Positions 10,673 through 19,438 of a stretch of 64,000 nt of DNA are shown here, in pieces. The stretch spans positions 1 to 64,000 of the forward strand of contig JAGFIV010000041.1 of the NCBI GenBank assembly GCA_024103275.1, given 5' to 3'. The position numbers and the translations under genes are program-made. The notes beneath the pieces were generated by a model, which was given only the letters and a program-made list of their open reading frames with translations, searched no databases and was not told where the DNA came from. This DNA is from Flavobacteriales bacterium. Its GTDB lineage: Bacteria; Bacteroidota; Bacteroidia; Flavobacteriales_F; PHOS-HE28. Each line of letters opens with the position of its first letter. Position 1 is the stretch's first letter.

Positions 10673-12394
10673 ATGAAAGCCATCCTCACCATCGGCCTCG
10701 CCGCCGCCGCCCTGGGCACGTTCGCCCAATTCCCCGAAGCCGCCAAGCTCACGGAGCGGGAACAGTACGAAAAGGCCACCTCGGCCTTCAAGGCCATCCT
10801 GGAAGCCTCGCCGAACAACGGCGAAGCCTGGTTCTTCCTGGGCGAGAACAATTACGCCAACGACCGGCCGGACAGCGCGGAGGCTGCCTATCGCCGGGGC
10901 ATCGAGGTGAACCCGAGCTTCCCGCTGAACCACGCGGGGCTGGGCAAGGTGCTGCGCGGCGAAGGGAAGACCGCCGAGGCGCAGGCCCAGTTCGACCAGG
11001 CCATCGAGCTGGCCACATCGAAGGCCAACAAGTACACCAAGGCGCAGCAGGCATCGGCCTACCGCGAAGTGGCGGAGGGCCTGCTGGCCGGGGACCGGCC
11101 CGATTTCAACGCGGCGATGCCGCTGTTCGACCAGGCCATCAGCCTGAACCCCAAGGATGCCAAGGCATACATCCTCAAGGGGGACGCCTTGTTCCAACGC
11201 AATCCGCGCGATGGTTCGGCACCGCTGGAGAACTACAAGAAGGCGATGGCGCTGGAGCCGCTGTCGGCGCTTCCCGTGGCGCGCAAGGGCTTCATGTACT
11301 ACCGGGCGCAGAACTTCCCGGTCTCCATCGATGAGTATTCCAATGCCATCGCCCTGGACCCGCTGTACGCTCCGGCCTACCGCGGCCGTGCCGAGGCCTA
11401 CTTCAAGAACCGCGAGTTCGACAAGGCCACCGCGGACATGAAGAAGTACCTGGAGCTGAACGCAGGCAACACCAGTGCCCGGGTGCGCAACGCGCAGTTC
11501 CTGTTCCTGGTGGAGAAGTACGACGAGAGCCTGCAGGAGATCCAGGCGCTGGAAAAGGAGGGCGTCCACAACATGACGCTGAAGCGGCTGAAGGCGTTCG
11601 ACCTGCTGGAAAAGGGGGATGCCTGGGCGGCGGATGCGGCGATGAAGGCCTATTTCGCCGAGCAGCCCAAGGAGAAGGTGATCAGCGTGGACTATGAATA
11701 TGCCGCCAAGATCGACCAGGCCCTGGCCAAGGAAATCATGAAGGACAGTGCCGCTGCGGCGGCCAAGGGCATCCCGGCGGTGCCTTACGATTCGCTGGCT
11801 GGTGCGTTGTACCTGAAGGCCGCGGGGATGGATGCCTCCAAGGAATACCTGTACCTGGAGGCGGCCAAGGCCTTCACCGATGCGCGCTGCTATGCCCGGG
11901 CGGTGGATGCGATGCGGACCAAGGTGAAGGGCCCACGCCCCGAGGTGAACGACTGGTACTACCTGGGGGCCATGGCCAACCGGGCCAAGATGTTCCAGAC
12001 GGCCGACAGCGCCTGGGCGCAGTACATCAGCAAGCAGCCCAACATCTACCAGGGCTACCTCTACAGGGCGCGGTCCCTGGCCGGCATGGACACCGCCGAT
12101 GTGAAAACCTGGTCCGCGAAGCCGTACTACGAGGAGGTGATCCGCAAGATGAAGCCCACGGAGGTGGACCGCGCCAAGGCGGACCTGGAGGAGGCGTACA
12201 ACTACATGGGGCTCTATTGGCTGTACAATACCACGGCCCCGGACCGCGCGATGGCGAAATGCTGGTTCGAGAAAGTGGGCGCGCTGAATGCGGGCACCAG
12301 CATCACCAAGCAGGTGAACGACGTGTTCCTGAAGATGAAGGAGCTGAAGGACGTGAAGCCGGCCGAGGACTGCAGCGTGGAAGCGCAACCTTGA
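10673..12394 (+). CDS. Secreted or periplasmic TPR-repeat protein
   Basis: A 573-residue protein with a signal peptide (MKAILTIGLAAAALGTFAQ) followed by tandem tetratricopeptide repeats across nearly the whole length. Examples are GEAWFFLGENNYANDRPDSA, NHAGLGKVLRGEGKTAEAQA, APAYRGRAEAYFKNREFDKA and GLYWLYNTTAPDRAMAKCWF. TPR solenoids bind partner proteins. It starts 9 nt after the PstS-like gene, so the TonB, small membrane, PstS-like and TPR genes likely form one operon. The architecture is common in Bacteroidota but the partner is unknown. Confidence 0.8.
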   Translation: MKAILTIGLAAAALGTFAQFPEAAKLTEREQYEKATSAFKAILEASPNNGEAWFFLGENNYANDRPDSAEAAYRRGIEVNPSFPLNHAGLGKVLRGEGKTAEAQAQFDQAIELATSKANKYTKAQQASAYREVAEGLLAGDRPDFNAAMPLFDQAISLNPKDAKAYILKGDALFQRNPRDGSAPLENYKKAMALEPLSALPVARKGFMYYRAQNFPVSIDEYSNAIALDPLYAPAYRGRAEAYFKNREFDKATADMKKYLELNAGNTSARVRNAQFLFLVEKYDESLQEIQALEKEGVHNMTLKRLKAFDLLEKGDAWAADAAMKAYFAEQPKEKVISVDYEYAAKIDQALAKEIMKDSAAAAAKGIPAVPYDSLAGALYLKAAGMDASKEYLYLEAAKAFTDARCYARAVDAMRTKVKGPRPEVNDWYYLGAMANRAKMFQTADSAWAQYISKQPNIYQGYLYRARSLAGMDTADVKTWSAKPYYEEVIRKMKPTEVDRAKADLEEAYNYMGLYWLYNTTAPDRAMAKCWFEKVGALNAGTSITKQVNDVFLKMKELKDVKPAEDCSVEAQP

Positions 12395-12486
12395 TCCCGC
12401 CGGGTGCGACGGCCGGGGCATTGAACCTTGGCACAGGCGGCGCGTATGAGGTGCCTACCTTAGCGGCAAGGAGGGGACAGATAACA

Positions 12487-12494
12487 CACGTTTG
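12487..12494 (+). promoter_or_regulatory. Possible -7 element, start-proximal
   Basis: CACGTTTG differs from TAnnTTTG only at the first base and lies 5 nt before the ATG of the phosphosugar isomerase gene. Confidence 0.4.
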
Positions 12495-12499
12495 ACCAC

Positions 12500-13486
12500 A
12501 TGTATGAGCTTATCCGTGATTTTCCGGACCAACTGGACGAAGCGATCACCATTGGCCAGCAGGCCAAGCTGGGTGCCCGCAAGGGGCCTTATGCCCACGT
12601 GGTGATCACCGGCCTGGGCGGCAGCGGCATCGGCGGACGCATCGCGGCGCAAGCCGTGGCGCATGAAGCCATCTGCCCGATAGAGGTGTACAGCAACTAC
12701 TACCTGCCGGGCTACGTGGGCAAGCATACGCTGGTGATCGCGTGCAGCTACAGCGGCAACACGGAGGAAACGCTTGCCGCGATGCACCAGGCGCTGGAAA
12801 AGGGGGCGCACGTGGTGTGCATCACCAGCGGCGGCGCCATGCTGGAAGAGGCCAAGGCCAAGGGCTTGGACCACATCGTGATCCCCGGCGGCAACCCGCC
12901 GCGCACCATGCTGGCCTATTCGCTCACCCAGCAGTTCTTCGTGCTCAGCCATTTCGGCATTATCCACGGCGATTTCCAAGGTTCCATCGCCAAGGCGGCC
13001 GGCCTGCTGCGGAACGACCAGGAAGCCATCAAGGCGGCGGGCGAGGACCTGGCCAGGAAGCTGTTCGGCAAACGGGCCGTCATATACAGCGAGGCCTCCA
13101 CGGAGGCGGTCTGCGTGCGGTTCCGGCAGCAGCTGAACGAGAACAGCAAGGAACTGTGCTGGCACCACGCCATCCCGGAGATGAACCACAACGAACTGGT
13201 GGGCTGGGCCGGGGGCGACAAGGGCATCGCGGTGGTGATCTTCCGCCACAAGGACGACCATGAGCGGAGCCAGATCCGCATGGAGATCAACAAGGAGGTC
13301 TTCGCCAAGTACACCGCGGACATTCATGAGGTATGGAGCCAGGGCGACGACCGCTTGGGCCGGCAGATCTATTTGATCCACCTGGGCGACTGGGCCAGCT
13401 GGTACCTCGCCGAACTGAAAGGCGTGGACCCCACCGAGATCGCCGTGATCAACATGCTCAAGGGCAAGTTGGCAGGGATGAAGTGA
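12500..13486 (+). CDS. Bifunctional phosphoglucose/phosphomannose isomerase
   Basis: A 328-residue SIS-domain enzyme. The N-terminal half has the phosphosugar-binding loops GLGGSGIGG (about residues 36-44) and SYSGNTEET (about 85-93); the second half has the PGI/PMI C-terminal domain with LNENSKELCWHHAIPEMNHN. The family interconverts fructose-6-P with glucose-6-P and mannose-6-P, feeding glycolysis and the sugar-nucleotide supply for the polysaccharide genes found later in the window. ATG 12500 is the start; the gene stands alone and is followed by a hairpin before a convergent aldehyde dehydrogenase. Confidence 0.9.
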   Translation: MYELIRDFPDQLDEAITIGQQAKLGARKGPYAHVVITGLGGSGIGGRIAAQAVAHEAICPIEVYSNYYLPGYVGKHTLVIACSYSGNTEETLAAMHQALEKGAHVVCITSGGAMLEEAKAKGLDHIVIPGGNPPRTMLAYSLTQQFFVLSHFGIIHGDFQGSIAKAAGLLRNDQEAIKAAGEDLARKLFGKRAVIYSEASTEAVCVRFRQQLNENSKELCWHHAIPEMNHNELVGWAGGDKGIAVVIFRHKDDHERSQIRMEINKEVFAKYTADIHEVWSQGDDRLGRQIYLIHLGDWASWYLAELKGVDPTEIAVINMLKGKLAGMK

Positions 13487-13528
13487 CGCGCGCCACCCGG
13501 GAAAGCGCGGCCATGCGGGCCAAGACGT

Positions 13529-13551
13529 GCAAGGAAGGCCCATGGCCTTGC
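13529..13551. terminator. Possible bidirectional terminator hairpin
   Basis: GCAAGG (13529-13534) and CCTTGC (13546-13551) can pair, with an alternative inner stem AAGGCC/GGCCTT around CAT; CCCTTTTGG follows. It lies between convergent genes (the isomerase and an aldehyde dehydrogenase). Confidence 0.4.
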
Positions 13552-13577
13552 CCTTTTGGTGAAAGCGGCTTCAGGCT

Positions 13578-15056
13578 CTAATACACCATCAGCCGCGGCT
13601 CGGTCATCTCCTCCATCGCGTAGCGGACGCCCTCGCGCCCCAGTCCGCTGTCCTTCACGCCGCCGTAGGGCATGCTGTCGATGCGGAAGCCCGGCGTACC
13701 ATTGATGATCACGCCGCCGACCTCCAGTTCATCGTGGGCCCGCTTTACATGGGCGAGGTTGTTGGTGAACACGCCGGCCTGCAGACCGTAGCGGCTGTCG
13801 TTCACGCGTTGGATCGCCGCGCCGATATCCTTCACCGGTTCGATCACCGTGAGCGGGCCGAACACCTCGTCGCGGTCCACCTTCATCTGCGCGTTGGTGT
13901 TGGTGAGCAGCGTGGCGGCGAAGACGTGGTGTGCCTCATCCAGCACCTTTCCCCCGGTGAGCACGCGCGCGCCGCCCTGCACCGCTTCGGCGCACCAGTC
14001 CTGGATCCGTTGGAAGTGCCTGCCGTCGATGATGGGACCCACGGAAACTTCCGGGTCCGCGGGATCACCGGCCTTCAAGGCCTCGAATTCCTGGACCAGC
14101 ATTTTGCTGAAGGGATCGAACCGCGGTTCCGTCGCGAAGATGCGCTGCGTGCTGATGCAGGTCTGGCCCGCGTAGAGGTTGGCGCCCATGGCCACGGCCT
14201 TGGCCGCCGCGGGCAGGTCGGTGCCCTCGTCGATGATCACCGCCGCGTTGCCGCCTAGTTCCAGCGCCACCTTCTTCCTGCCGCTGATGGCCTTGAGCTT
14301 CCAGCCAACCGCGTCGCTGCCGGTGAAGCTGAGCATCGCCACACGATCATCCTTCACCAGCGATTCCGCCACGCTGTTGTCGCACAGGAGCACATTGAAC
14401 GCGCCTGCGGGCCAGCCGATCTCCGCGATGAGCCCCGCCAAGAGCAAGGCGCTGAGCGGCGTGGCCGATGCGGGTTTCAGGACCACGGGGCAGCCCGTGG
14501 CCATGGCGGGCGCCACCTTGTGCAGCACCAGGTTCAGCGGGAAATTGAACGGGGTGATCGCGGCGACCACGCCCACGGGCACACGCTTCGTGAAGGCTGT
14601 TTTGCCCGTACCCTTTCCGAAGTCGAGCGCCACGCTTTCCCCGGTGAAGCGCAGGGCCTCGGCCGCGGCGGTGCGCACGGTGACCAGCGCACGTTCCACC
14701 TCGCCGCGCGCGTAGCCGATGGGTTTGCCGGCTTCCTGCATGATGGTGTGTGCGAACAGCTCCGCCTTCTCCTCGATCCGTTGCGCCAGGTTTTCCAGCG
14801 TGGCGCTTCGTTCGCCGGCGCTCAGGGCCCGCAAGGCCGGTGCGCTGGCCGTGGCCGCCGCGATGGCCTGGTCCATCTGCGCGGCCGAGGCGCGCGGCAG
14901 CCGGGCCAGCTCGGTGCCGTGGTACTTGTCCAGGACGGTGATGAAGCTGCCGTCGCCCTCCGGCTCCCAACGCCCGTTGATGTAGTTCCCGACGGCGAAA
15001 GTGGCCGGCGTGCGGGTGGTCCGTTGCTTTTCAGGTGTGGGGATGCTGCTTGCCAT
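13578..15056 (-). CDS. Aldehyde dehydrogenase (NAD(P)-dependent, lactaldehyde/GAPN-like)
   Basis: A 492-residue ALDH-superfamily enzyme that oxidises an aldehyde to its acid in the cytoplasm. Visible are the cofactor-binding PFNFPLNLVLHKVAPA and VLKPASATPLSA, SFTGSDAVGW, the general base Glu in ALELGGNAAVI, the catalytic Cys in AGQTCISTQR, and the C-terminal GGVKDSGLGREG. The substrate cannot be fixed from sequence. ATG 15056 is preferred over an upstream in-frame TTG at 15080. A divergent small gene starts 78 nt away. Confidence 0.88.
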   Translation of the reverse strand: MASSIPTPEKQRTTRTPATFAVGNYINGRWEPEGDGSFITVLDKYHGTELARLPRASAAQMDQAIAAATASAPALRALSAGERSATLENLAQRIEEKAELFAHTIMQEAGKPIGYARGEVERALVTVRTAAAEALRFTGESVALDFGKGTGKTAFTKRVPVGVVAAITPFNFPLNLVLHKVAPAMATGCPVVLKPASATPLSALLLAGLIAEIGWPAGAFNVLLCDNSVAESLVKDDRVAMLSFTGSDAVGWKLKAISGRKKVALELGGNAAVIIDEGTDLPAAAKAVAMGANLYAGQTCISTQRIFATEPRFDPFSKMLVQEFEALKAGDPADPEVSVGPIIDGRHFQRIQDWCAEAVQGGARVLTGGKVLDEAHHVFAATLLTNTNAQMKVDRDEVFGPLTVIEPVKDIGAAIQRVNDSRYGLQAGVFTNNLAHVKRAHDELEVGGVIINGTPGFRIDSMPYGGVKDSGLGREGVRYAMEEMTEPRLMVY

Positions 15057-15134
15057 GGTGTGAAGGTACTTGGATGACAATCGTTAGGCCGGAATGTTCA
15101 GGTGATGGATCTTTGCCGTGTTATCGCCCGCCAC

Positions 15135-15365
15135 ATGCCCATCCTGCGCTTCCACTGGGATTTCCTCGGCCCCGACGCCGAGCCCACCGCCAAGCATTTC
15201 TGCCACCACCTGGAGGAGTTCTGCGAAATGCACGACATCGCCGATCCGCGCACGTTCACCACCATGGAAGGCAGGTGTTGCGTGGCCTCGCTGGAATGCG
15301 ACGAGAAGCACATGATCCTGGTGCGCGACCATCTGCGGCCGAAACGCGCGGAGCGGCTGGGGTGA
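15135..15365 (+). CDS. Small conserved-looking protein with HWDF motif
   Basis: A 76-residue protein beginning MPILRFHWDFLGPDAEPTA and containing HFCHHLEEFCEMHDI. Similar short HWDF-GPDA proteins occur in Proteobacteria and Bacteroidota as far as I recall; no function is known. It is rich in His and Cys (HWDF, HFCHHLEEFC, CC, EC), so metal binding is conceivable. Its last codons (AERLG stop) are partly duplicated near 16842, on the far side of the LamG gene. That shows this gene and the aldehyde dehydrogenase at 16892 were once convergent neighbours. ATG 15102 is an alternative start. Confidence 0.65.
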   Translation: MPILRFHWDFLGPDAEPTAKHFCHHLEEFCEMHDIADPRTFTTMEGRCCVASLECDEKHMILVRDHLRPKRAERLG

Positions 15366-15435
15366 AGGAGTGCAATTGGCAAATTGCCAAAGGAGCATCA
15401 GCCCGGCACCCGGCGCAGCACCTTCTGCTTCCGGC
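15348..15435. repeat. Direct repeat A, left copy (flanks LamG gene)
   Basis: This 88-bp segment aligns without gaps to 16842-16929; I count 73 of 88 identical bases by hand. It holds the true 3' end of the HWDF gene, the intergenic palindrome TTGGCAAATTGCCAA, and a decayed copy of the last codons of the aldehyde dehydrogenase (TSRKQKVLRRVPG stop versus TGWKEKVLRMVLG stop). The right copy holds the intact dehydrogenase end and a decayed HWDF-gene end. This is what a duplicated target site around an insertion looks like. Confidence 0.75.
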
Positions 15436-15791
15436 TTGTGGGATGCCGTAATACCGTTTCGAAATCCGCAAGGCCCTAACCTCACATCCGGCTCATGGGG
15501 CCACACGCTTACTCTCCCGCGCATCATCAATTTCAAGTCTCGATCGTCTGTCGGATGGATCCCAGCCAAGGATCGGCATAACCCGTGTTCTTGGTGTACT
15601 TCGTCCACGCCATCGCCACTCTCCCCAAGCTAAGGCCGTATGTGATGGTTCCATTCGCGGCCCGCAAGCCCGCCATGCCTTGTGGCCCGGCGCTCGAAGT
15701 TTCCCAGGCGGCAAGAAAGCCGAACCAGTAGTGGGATACGAGGCTTGCCCCATTCCATTACTTTCGACGGCCAGGATCAACTGGAACAGTC
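15436..15791. other. Gene-free leader of the LamG insert
   Basis: About 355 bp without a credible gene, visibly AT-richer than the chromosome around it. The only signal seen is TACTTTCG at 15759-15766, one mismatch from TAnnTTTG, 25 nt before the LamG gene start. Confidence 0.5.
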
Positions 15792-16829
15792 ATGAGGAAC
15801 TTGATACTCGCGTCAATGACAATCCTTGCCCTGATGGGCATACAGCCCAAAGCAAAAGCCCAGGCGCCGAATTATGTGATCGCACTGGACGGGAGCTCGG
15901 ACTACATCGATCTGGGAACAGCCGTCGCGAACAACATCCGGACCATCGAGTTCTGGTTCAAGCCCAACATGGATGTTTCACCGTCATCGAACATCACCGG
16001 CTATTCTTTCATCGTGCGCAACGATGGGAGTCAGTTGCACGAATATGGGTTCTATATCCGCGGAACGAATTGGCCCAGTGGACGCGGCTATTTGTATTTC
16101 TTCACCCGCGAGAGCGGTGCGCTGCATGAAATAAGGTCCGATACGAGCTATTGGGATGCCGGGAAATGGCACCACGTATGCGGCACCATCGATGCGTCCG
16201 CAGGAATGAAACTATACATCGACGGGTCCTTGCAGGGCCAGGCCGATCCCACCGGTACTGCGGCGATCATTTCAAGCGGGAACCCCACCCGGATCGGGAC
16301 CTGGGGCAGTGCCGGCATCCGGTATTTCAATGGGCAGGTTGATGAGTTCCGGTTCTGGAGCAGGGCCTTGTCGCAGGACGAGATCCAAGCGCGCATGTGC
16401 TATTGGCTGATCCCGGCCAATGAGGTAGGCCTTCTGGATTATTGGAAGATGAACGAGGGCGGCGGCACCGTGGTGATGGATGCCGGGGTTGGTGCCCACA
16501 ATGGTATGAACCACGGAGGGTCCTATGTCCAAGAGGACCTGTGTTTCATCGGCAACCTCGGGTTGGGGGAGCAGGTGGACCGGCAGGCCATGTACATTTC
16601 ACCCAACCCGCTTTCCGTACGGACCACCTTTTCGACCACGGGCTATTGGACGAATGCTTCCTTGACCGTTGAGGATCGCTACGGACGGATCGTCCTGCAA
16701 CACATGGGCATTACAGGGCGGACGGTCAACTTGGACCGTGGCAACCTTGCCAGTGGAATATACTTCGTGCGGATGATGCAAGGGGGGCGTGTCGTGTCCA
16801 CCGGGAAGATCGTGATTGCCGACCGCTAA
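15792..16829 (+). CDS. LamG-domain protein with T9SS sorting domain
   Basis: A 345-residue exported protein. A signal peptide (about residues 1-24, ending AKAQA) precedes a LamG/concanavalin-like domain: YVIALDGSSDYIDLG, IEFWFKPNMD, WHHVCGTIDASAGMKLYIDG and GQVDEFRFWSRALSQDEIQA. The C-terminal 80 residues are a T9SS type A domain: MYISPNPLSVRTTF, SLTVEDRYGRIVLQ, LASGIYFVRMMQGGRVVSTG, KIVIADR. It is probably a surface-attached glycan-binding protein. It lies inside a target duplication and is AT-richer than its neighbours, so it is likely a recent arrival. Confidence 0.88.
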   Translation: MRNLILASMTILALMGIQPKAKAQAPNYVIALDGSSDYIDLGTAVANNIRTIEFWFKPNMDVSPSSNITGYSFIVRNDGSQLHEYGFYIRGTNWPSGRGYLYFFTRESGALHEIRSDTSYWDAGKWHHVCGTIDASAGMKLYIDGSLQGQADPTGTAAIISSGNPTRIGTWGSAGIRYFNGQVDEFRFWSRALSQDEIQARMCYWLIPANEVGLLDYWKMNEGGGTVVMDAGVGAHNGMNHGGSYVQEDLCFIGNLGLGEQVDRQAMYISPNPLSVRTTFSTTGYWTNASLTVEDRYGRIVLQHMGITGRTVNLDRGNLASGIYFVRMMQGGRVVSTGKIVIADR

Positions 16830-16841
16830 GGCCGGGCGCTG

Positions 16842-16929
16842 GCGGAGCGGTTGGGGAGCCGGGGAGTAATTGGCCAATTGCCAAAGGAGGATCAGCCCAG
16901 CACCATCCGCAGCACCTTCTCCTTCCAGC
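16842..16929. repeat. Direct repeat A, right copy
   Basis: The partner of 15348-15435. It contains the intact 3' end of the aldehyde dehydrogenase gene (stop at 16892-16894), the intergenic TTGGCCAATTGCCAA, and a relic of the HWDF gene end that would read AERLG without its stop. Confidence 0.75.
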
Positions 16930-18277
16930 CGGTGTAGGGCGGATATTGCACGCCCGGCTCGGGCAGCCCACCTGCCTTTACGATGCTCTGATGGTGCGTG
17001 AACAGGTCGAAGCTGGCCTTGCCGTGGTAGCGCCCCATGCCGCTGTTGCCCACGCCGCCGAAAGGGAGGTTCACGTCGCCGAAGTGCAGCATGCAGTGGT
17101 TGATGCAGCCGCCGCCGAAGGCGATCCGTTCGGTGAAATGGCGCTGCACCCGGCGGTCCTTGCTGAACACGTACAGCGCCAGCGGCGTCGGGTTGCGGCG
17201 AATGATGGCTTCGGCCTCCTCCACGGTGTTCCATGGGATCACCGGCAGTACGGGTCCGAAGATCTCCTCGCGCATCACGGGACTGTCCAAGGGCACGTCG
17301 GTGAGCACCGTGGGCGCGATGTAGCGCTCGGCGGCATCGTGCTGCCCGCCCACGCGGACGGTGCCATCGGAGAGGAAGCGCTTCACCCGGTTGAAATGCT
17401 TGTCGTTCACCAGCCGCGCGTAGTCCGGTGAACGCTGCGGCTCCTTGCCGTAGAACACCTCCACCTGCTTGGCCATGGCCTCCAGGAACGGCCCCATCAC
17501 CTCGGTGTGTACCAGCGCGTAGTCCGTGGCGATGCAGGTCTGCCCGGCGTTGAAGAACTTGCTCCAGGCGATGCGCCGCACGGCACGTTCCAGGTCCACA
17601 CGGCGGTCCACGATGGCGGGGCTCTTGCCGCCCAGCTCCAAGGTGACGGGCACCAATTGTTTGGCGGCCTGTGCCAGGATGCTGCGGCCCACGGGCACGG
17701 AGCCGGTGAAGAAGATGTGGTCGAAATGAAAGCTGTCGATCAACGGTGGCACCACTTCACTGCCGATGCCTTGGACCACCATCACATGCTCCTTCGCGAA
17801 CGCCTGGCCGATGATCCGTTCCAGCACCTTTGCGGTTTGCGGGGCCTCCTCGCTGGGCTTCAACACGGCGCAGTTCCCGGCGGCCACCGCGCCGATCAAC
17901 GGGACCAAGGCCAGCACGGCCGGGTAGTTCCACGGGGCGATGAGGAGCACCACGCCCAAAGGCCGGGGATATACTGCGCCGGTGGCCGGCCACAGCGAAA
18001 GGTTGTTGGGCACGCCCTGGGGCTCCATCCAGGCTTGCAGGTTCCGCAGGGCATGATCCAGCTCCGCATGCACCTGGCCGATCTCCGCCATGTAGGCCTC
18101 GAAGCGCGGTTTGCGCATGTCGGCCTGCAGCGCGGCGAGCAGCGCCTCCTCGTTGTCCTTCAGGGCACGCTTCAGGGCACGGAGCACGTCGCGGCGGGCG
18201 CGGTAGGGAAGCGTGGCGCCGCTGTGGAAATGGCGACGTACTACTTCGAGGTCCGTGGGGAAGGAATTCTCGTGCAT
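16892..18277 (-). CDS. Class 3-type aldehyde dehydrogenase
   Basis: A 461-residue aldehyde dehydrogenase of the shorter class 3/fatty-aldehyde type, often made against membrane lipid-derived aldehydes. Motifs: LLIAPWNYPAVLALVPLIGA, VLKPSEEAPQTA, FFTGSVPVGRSI, the Glu of LELGGKSPAIVD, the nucleophile in NAGQTCIATDY, EEIFGPVLPV and LPFGGVGNSGMGRYHG. The end GWKEKVLRMVLG is where family members often carry membrane-anchoring residues. It is not closely similar to the ALDH at 13578. The start ATG is 34 nt downstream of the stop of the glycosyltransferase gene on the same strand. Confidence 0.88.
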   Translation of the reverse strand: MHENSFPTDLEVVRRHFHSGATLPYRARRDVLRALKRALKDNEEALLAALQADMRKPRFEAYMAEIGQVHAELDHALRNLQAWMEPQGVPNNLSLWPATGAVYPRPLGVVLLIAPWNYPAVLALVPLIGAVAAGNCAVLKPSEEAPQTAKVLERIIGQAFAKEHVMVVQGIGSEVVPPLIDSFHFDHIFFTGSVPVGRSILAQAAKQLVPVTLELGGKSPAIVDRRVDLERAVRRIAWSKFFNAGQTCIATDYALVHTEVMGPFLEAMAKQVEVFYGKEPQRSPDYARLVNDKHFNRVKRFLSDGTVRVGGQHDAAERYIAPTVLTDVPLDSPVMREEIFGPVLPVIPWNTVEEAEAIIRRNPTPLALYVFSKDRRVQRHFTERIAFGGGCINHCMLHFGDVNLPFGGVGNSGMGRYHGKASFDLFTHHQSIVKAGGLPEPGVQYPPYTGWKEKVLRMVLG

Positions 18278-18311
18278 GGCAGCAGGAGAGCAAGGTAGTC
18301 CGGGGCGGGGA

Positions 18312-19310
18312 TTACGCGGCCAACAGGAAATCCCCCCCTTCCACCAAGCCGCGCGAAGCCAGGAATGCCGCGATACGGTCGCCGGAACCGCGCTGGGAGA
18401 TCATGGAGATGATGAACGCCTGACCCGGGGGCGGGAGCTGGTGGTGTGGGATGAACGTATAGCCCGGCACCGCGCGCTGCCGCACGTCGGTGAAGGCTTG
18501 AACGGCAATGCCCTCGGCTTCCAGCAGGGCCGCCCTGTTCCGGCAGATGCCGCTTGTTCCGGCGATGATCACCGGCCTGCCGTTCAGGTGACGTTGCAGC
18601 CACCGGGACAGCCATTTCATCTTGGTGGCGTAGAAGACCTCGGTGCTGTAGTGGGGATGCGTGCGGCTAAGGCGTTGCGCATGGTCGTTCCAAGAGAGCA
18701 GCACCTCGGGCAGCTTGGCGAAGCGCACCCCGGCGTGCATCCAACGCAGCCACAGCTCGTGGTCTTCCGGCAGCGGTGCGGTGCTGTAGTTGCCGTGGTG
18801 TTCCACCAGCTCGCGACGGAACATCACGGAGGGGTGTGCGAGCGGAGCATCCACGAAGCGCTTCACGTAGTGCTGTTGCGGTGAGATGATGCCGTTCTGC
18901 CATTGCACGAACCATCGCATGCCGCTGCTGCGCTCCACCGTGGTGGCGAAGGCCGTGCGCGTGCCCAGCACGCCGATCTCGGGATGATCTTCAAGGAACT
19001 CGATCTGCTTGGCCAAGCGCTCGGGATGGCTGCTGTCGTCCGCGTCCATGCGGGTGATGTAGCGCCCCCGGGCCTGCTCCAGCCCGCGATTCAACGCATG
19101 GGCGATGCCCACCCGCTCTTCCTGCACCAGCCGGATGCGCGGATCACACTTCGCCCAAGTTTCCGCCATGGCGGTACCTGCATCCGATGAGGCGTTGTCG
19201 ATCAGCAGCAGCTCCCAGTCGCGGAAGGTCTGCCTGGCCATGCTCGCGATGGCCGCATCCAGCGTGGCCGCCGCGTTGCGGAAGGGAAGGAGGATGGTGA
19301 TGGCGGGCAT
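18312..19310 (-). CDS. Family 2 glycosyltransferase
   Basis: A 332-residue GT-A enzyme: MPAITILLPFRNAAATLDAA (nucleotide-binding strand), LLIDNASSD, ARGRYITRMDADDSSHPERL with the metal-binding DxD (MDADD), and EDHELWLRWMHAGVRFAKLP. It transfers a sugar from a nucleotide donor, probably for a surface glycan. The C-terminal 70 residues (RPVIIAGTSGICRNRAALLE onwards) look like a small Rossmann-type extension. The first 63 bases of the gene are duplicated exactly at 21007-21077, beyond the restriction-modification genes. Confidence 0.85.
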   Translation of the reverse strand: MPAITILLPFRNAAATLDAAIASMARQTFRDWELLLIDNASSDAGTAMAETWAKCDPRIRLVQEERVGIAHALNRGLEQARGRYITRMDADDSSHPERLAKQIEFLEDHPEIGVLGTRTAFATTVERSSGMRWFVQWQNGIISPQQHYVKRFVDAPLAHPSVMFRRELVEHHGNYSTAPLPEDHELWLRWMHAGVRFAKLPEVLLSWNDHAQRLSRTHPHYSTEVFYATKMKWLSRWLQRHLNGRPVIIAGTSGICRNRAALLEAEGIAVQAFTDVRQRAVPGYTFIPHHQLPPPGQAFIISMISQRGSGDRIAAFLASRGLVEGGDFLLAA

Positions 19311-19318
19311 GGATGTGC
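19248..19318. repeat. Direct repeat B, left copy (71 bp, perfect)
   Basis: Identical over all 71 bases to 21007-21077. It spans the first 63 bases of the glycosyltransferase gene (ATG at 19310) plus 8 bp upstream. The 1,688 bp between the copies carry only the methyltransferase and HNH nuclease genes. Confidence 0.9.
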
Positions 19319-19438
19319 GGCAGGGCGAAGGTGGGGTTTCCAGGGGTGCTGAAAACTTGTTGATCAGTGGTTACGGTTGCTATGGGATTGGGTCTATCTT
19401 GCTGCCAGACCTTTGACGGCAATTTCGCCAACTGCAAC

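Noticed and set aside
9719-12421. 900-codon open frame antisense to the lipoprotein and TPR genes
   Set aside because: Low-complexity antisense translation; the plus-strand genes have signal peptides, motifs and operon spacing.
13578-18277. The two aldehyde dehydrogenases as a recent tandem duplication
   Set aside because: They belong to different ALDH classes with different motif spacing and no long nucleotide similarity.
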